Source: Chloroflexota bacterium
Lineage (GTDB): Bacteria > Chloroflexota > DTOL01 > JACQYG01
DNA length: 7,632 bases
Assembly (NCBI GenBank): GCA_016208345.1
Contig: JACQYG010000127.1
Location: forward strand, 1 to 7,632
Reading direction: 5' to 3'
Shown one piece after another: positions 5,863 to 7,632 of this stretch. The notes beneath the pieces were generated by a model. The model was not told the origin of the DNA and ran no database searches. It saw only the letters and a program-made list of their open reading frames with translations. Made by a program: the position numbers and the translations under genes. Position 1 is the stretch's first letter. Each line of letters begins with the position of its first letter.

Positions 5863-7053
5863 GAGCCAGACCACCAGGAGCACTGCGGCCAGGAGGGCCA
5901 ACGCGGCACCGAATACAAATGGCGCAGCGGGGCCAACTGCTTGCCACAGAACGCCGGCGATGAAGCTAGCTGGCAGGGTAGTCAGGCCTACGGCACCGTT
6001 ATAAAGCCCATAGGCCGTGCCCCTCTGCTCGGACTGGGGCACCACATCGGCCACCAGCGCTTTCCCTACTCCCTCGAAGAACCCGTAGTAGATCCCGTAG
6101 ATCACATACAAGGCCCAGACCTGCCAGGCCGTGCTGGCGGCGGCAAAACCCAGGTAGACCAGGCCGTATACCGACCATCCCATCACGATAAGGGTGCGGC
6201 GCCCTACCCGATCGGACAGAGCACCGGCAGGCCAGGAGACCAGCGCATACAAAAGGTTGAACATCGTCAGCATAACGAAGATCTCCAGGACCGAGAGCCC
6301 CAGGTTCTGGGCACGCAGGATGAGGAACGCATCGCTGGAGTTACCTAACGTGAAGATGATGACGATGGCCAGGAAGATCCTGAACCGAGGGCCAAGGCCC
6401 TTGAGCGAAAACGAGGGCACCGTTGTCGACTTCGTCATTGGCTTTTTGACCTCTTGCACGAACCGAACCAGGATGGCTACGGCCAGGAACGCCGGGATCA
6501 TAGCCACCAACACCAGATGCTGATAGGTGCTGCGGATCAGGTTCAGGCCACCCCTTTGGCTCAGATATATGATGGCCGCCGCCAAGGCCACGCCCAGGGT
6601 GGCGCCGGCGGTGTCCATGGCCCGGTGGAAGCCAAAGGAGCGGCCCAGGTTGTTGCCGTTGGCGGAATCTGCCACCAGGGCATCCCGGGGCGCCGTACGC
6701 AGGCCCTTACCCACCCGATCAGCGAAGCGAATGGCCAGGACAAATGGCCAGTTGTTGGCGAAATATAATAAGGGCTTAGTCAACGCCGAAAGCCCGTATC
6801 CCAGGACGGTCAATCCTTTACGTTTGCCCAGGCGGTCGGAAAACCAGCCAGAGAAGATCTTCAGCAGGGTGGCCGTGCTCTCGGCGATGCCCTCGATCAG
6901 CCCGATGATGGAGGTCTTCACCCCCAGGACGTTGGCCAGGAAGAGTGGTAGCACGGTCAGCGTCATCTCACTGGATACGTCAGTGAACAAGCTCACCAGC
7001 CCCATGAAGAAGACGTTCGGGCTCAGGCCGAACACACGTTTCCTCTCTTGCAC
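5857..7053 (-). CDS. Major facilitator superfamily (MFS) transporter
   Basis: This is a 398-residue polytopic inner-membrane protein of MFS length with about 12 hydrophobic segments. The loop 2-3 motif GWFSDRLGKRK (69-79) and its repeat in the second half GALSDRVGRRT (277-287) are clear. The segment DRVGKGLRTAPRDAL (112-126) marks a subgroup of bacterial MFS proteins, usually annotated as putative exporters without known substrate. A charged cytoplasmic stretch around 199-225 separates the halves. The start is GTG at 7053 with GAGGAG about 8 bases upstream; no better ATG exists. It lies 35 bases after the stop of a small padR gene, so the two are almost surely one transcript. PadR control suggests drug or toxic-compound efflux, but that is inference. 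Its stop codon falls exactly where a gamma-glutamyltranspeptidase remnant begins. Confidence 0.93.
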   Translation of the reverse strand: MQERKRVFGLSPNVFFMGLVSLFTDVSSEMTLTVLPLFLANVLGVKTSIIGLIEGIAESTATLLKIFSGWFSDRLGKRKGLTVLGYGLSALTKPLLYFANNWPFVLAIRFADRVGKGLRTAPRDALVADSANGNNLGRSFGFHRAMDTAGATLGVALAAAIIYLSQRGGLNLIRSTYQHLVLVAMIPAFLAVAILVRFVQEVKKPMTKSTTVPSFSLKGLGPRFRIFLAIVIIFTLGNSSDAFLILRAQNLGLSVLEIFVMLTMFNLLYALVSWPAGALSDRVGRRTLIVMGWSVYGLVYLGFAAASTAWQVWALYVIYGIYYGFFEGVGKALVADVVPQSEQRGTAYGLYNGAVGLTTLPASFIAGVLWQAVGPAAPFVFGAALALLAAVLLVVWLG

Positions 7054-7088
7054 TACAATATCTCCTCAACAAAATGAATCCAGTGTGG

Positions 7089-7394
7089 TCACGTCTTGTT
7101 GGTCAACACCTCCCAGACCAATTCCTTGATCTTCACCCTGGCTCCTTCCAACACCTTGCTGCCTGCATCGGTGATCGTGTAGTACTTGCGCACTTTCCCC
7201 TTCACCACCGCCACCTCCTGTCGCAAATAACCTGCTTTTTCCAAAGCGTGGAGGGTAGGATAGAGAGTGCCGGGACTAAGCTCGTAGCCATGGCGTCTTA
7301 GCTCTCCTATCATCTCAATTCCGTACACCGGGCCTTGTCTGGCGTGGTAAAGGATATGTACTTTAATAAAACAAAAAAAAAAGTCGCGTAGCAT
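7089..7394 (-). CDS. Small PadR-family transcriptional regulator
   Basis: From the chosen start this is 101 residues, the size of minimal (subfamily-2) PadR proteins that have the winged-helix domain and a short dimerisation helix only. Motifs are HARQGPVYGIEMI (17-29), the recognition region GYELSPGTLYPTLHALEKAG (36-55) and the wing end KYYTITDAG (70-78). An ATG 11 codons upstream (7427) has no ribosome site; the ATG at 7394 has GGGGAG close by (3-base gap) and begins MLRDFF, the usual start in this family. It leads the MFS gene by 35 bases and likely represses its own operon until an inducer binds. A run of ten Ts at codons 5-8 (7373-7382) is unusual and prone to slippage. It differs in architecture from the longer PadR at the left end of the window. 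Confidence 0.92.
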   Translation of the reverse strand: MLRDFFFCFIKVHILYHARQGPVYGIEMIGELRRHGYELSPGTLYPTLHALEKAGYLRQEVAVVKGKVRKYYTITDAGSKVLEGARVKIKELVWEVLTNKT

Positions 7395-7463
7395 GGGCTC
7401 CCCTAACCGCGTAGGTGCCGCCAGCATTGCTTTAATTATCGCGGAACGTTATCGGCAATCGAT

Positions 7464-7492
7464 ATTATACCTTAAGCAAACCCGGCAGTCAA
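7464..7492 (-). promoter_or_regulatory. Near-consensus promoter of the padR-MFS operon
   Basis: On the minus strand TTGACT (7492-7487) and a perfect TATAAT (7469-7464) are 17 bases apart. The start would be near 7457, some 60 bases before the padR ATG at 7394. ATCGgcaatCGAT (7451-7463) abuts the -10 box and is a small candidate operator. Such a strong promoter is typical of genes held off by a repressor. Confidence 0.82.
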
Positions 7493-7519
7493 GGCCGTCC
7501 TCTTGGACTGAATGCACCG

Positions 7520-7541
7520 CCTGGGAAACCCCTGGAAAACC
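7520..7541. repeat. Two tandem 11-bp repeats
   Basis: CCTGGGAAACC (7520-7530) is followed immediately by CCTGGAAAACC (7531-7541), with one difference. The unit is about one helical turn and lies about 28 bases upstream of the padR-MFS -35 box. It could be a protein-binding site, but two copies are weak evidence. The rest of 7395-7632 shows no gene. Confidence 0.4.
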
Positions 7542-7600
7542 CAAGAGAAAGGCGTTAAGGCCATTTTGAGGACGCTCGCCAGGGGATGGTGAGACAGACC

Positions 7601-7629
7601 TTGCGTTGGCTGGCGGCGTGTAGTATACT
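7601..7629 (+). promoter_or_regulatory. Possible plus-strand promoter leaving the window
   Basis: TTGCGT (7601-7606) and TATACT (7624-7629) are 17 bases apart. The -10 box is good and matches the TATACT seen in two other promoters here; the -35 box is poor. It would serve a gene beyond the right edge, divergent from padR. Confidence 0.45.
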
Positions 7630-7632
7630 TTA

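Noticed and set aside
5714..5947. A standalone 77-residue protein on the minus strand
   Set aside because: Its first part is only a shadow of the MFS gene, there is no ribosome site, and the last part is better explained as a gamma-glutamyltranspeptidase remnant.
1..7632. CRISPR array, tRNA, rRNA or insertion sequence
   Set aside because: I saw no regularly spaced repeats, no cloverleaf-like tRNA gene, no rRNA core sequences and no transposase-like frame.

Overview
The window is GC-rich bacterial DNA with a compact layout. It centres on a complete riboflavin (vitamin B2) biosynthesis operon read leftwards. The operon order (ribD, ribE, ribBA, ribH), the bifunctional RibD and RibBA proteins and the FMN riboswitch leader are classic for Gram-positive-type bacteria and also occur in Chloroflexota. 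With two PadR regulators and a GC-rich genome, I lean weakly towards a Chloroflexota-like or other terrabacterial organism. No marker gene here settles the taxonomy.

Layout, left to right. Positions 1-443 (minus) hold a PadR-family regulator cut by the left edge, with its own sigma70-type promoter at 483-511. Positions 597-4098 (minus) hold ribH, ribBA, ribE and ribD; transcription runs ribD to ribH. The leader at about 4099-4430 contains an FMN aptamer (4282-4412), an expression platform, an intrinsic terminator (4181-4210) and a perfect 18-bp palindrome just before the ribD ribosome site. Its promoter is at 4436-4465. Positions 4484-4633 are non-coding, rich in hairpins and bounded by a perfect 9-bp inverted repeat. 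Position 4673 onward (plus) has a promoter and then an acetamidase/formamidase gene (4766-5653). A short remnant resembling the C-terminus of gamma-glutamyltranspeptidase follows on the minus strand (5714 to about 5862). Next come an MFS transporter (5857-7053, minus) and the small PadR regulator that precedes it in the same operon (7089-7394, minus), with a near-consensus promoter at 7464-7492. The right end carries a small tandem repeat and a possible plus-strand promoter leading out of the window.

How the genes work together. RibBA supplies both riboflavin precursors: the GTP-derived pyrimidine and the four-carbon butanone phosphate. RibD deaminates and reduces the pyrimidine. RibH condenses the two branches into lumazine, and RibE dismutates lumazine to riboflavin. 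FMN made from riboflavin should bind the leader RNA and end transcription before ribD. The PadR-MFS pair looks like a self-contained, repressor-controlled export cassette. The amidase would release ammonia and a short carboxylate from formamide or acetamide; I see no functional link between it and its neighbours.

Most of the window is well-known biology. The items most worth a second look are the stop-codon hairpins in the rib operon (especially the 14-bp stem at the end of ribD), the alternative pairing in the riboswitch, the hairpin-rich 150-bp element, the gamma-glutamyltranspeptidase remnant abutting the MFS gene, and a ten-T run at the start of the second padR. I did not find a convincing new multi-gene system.
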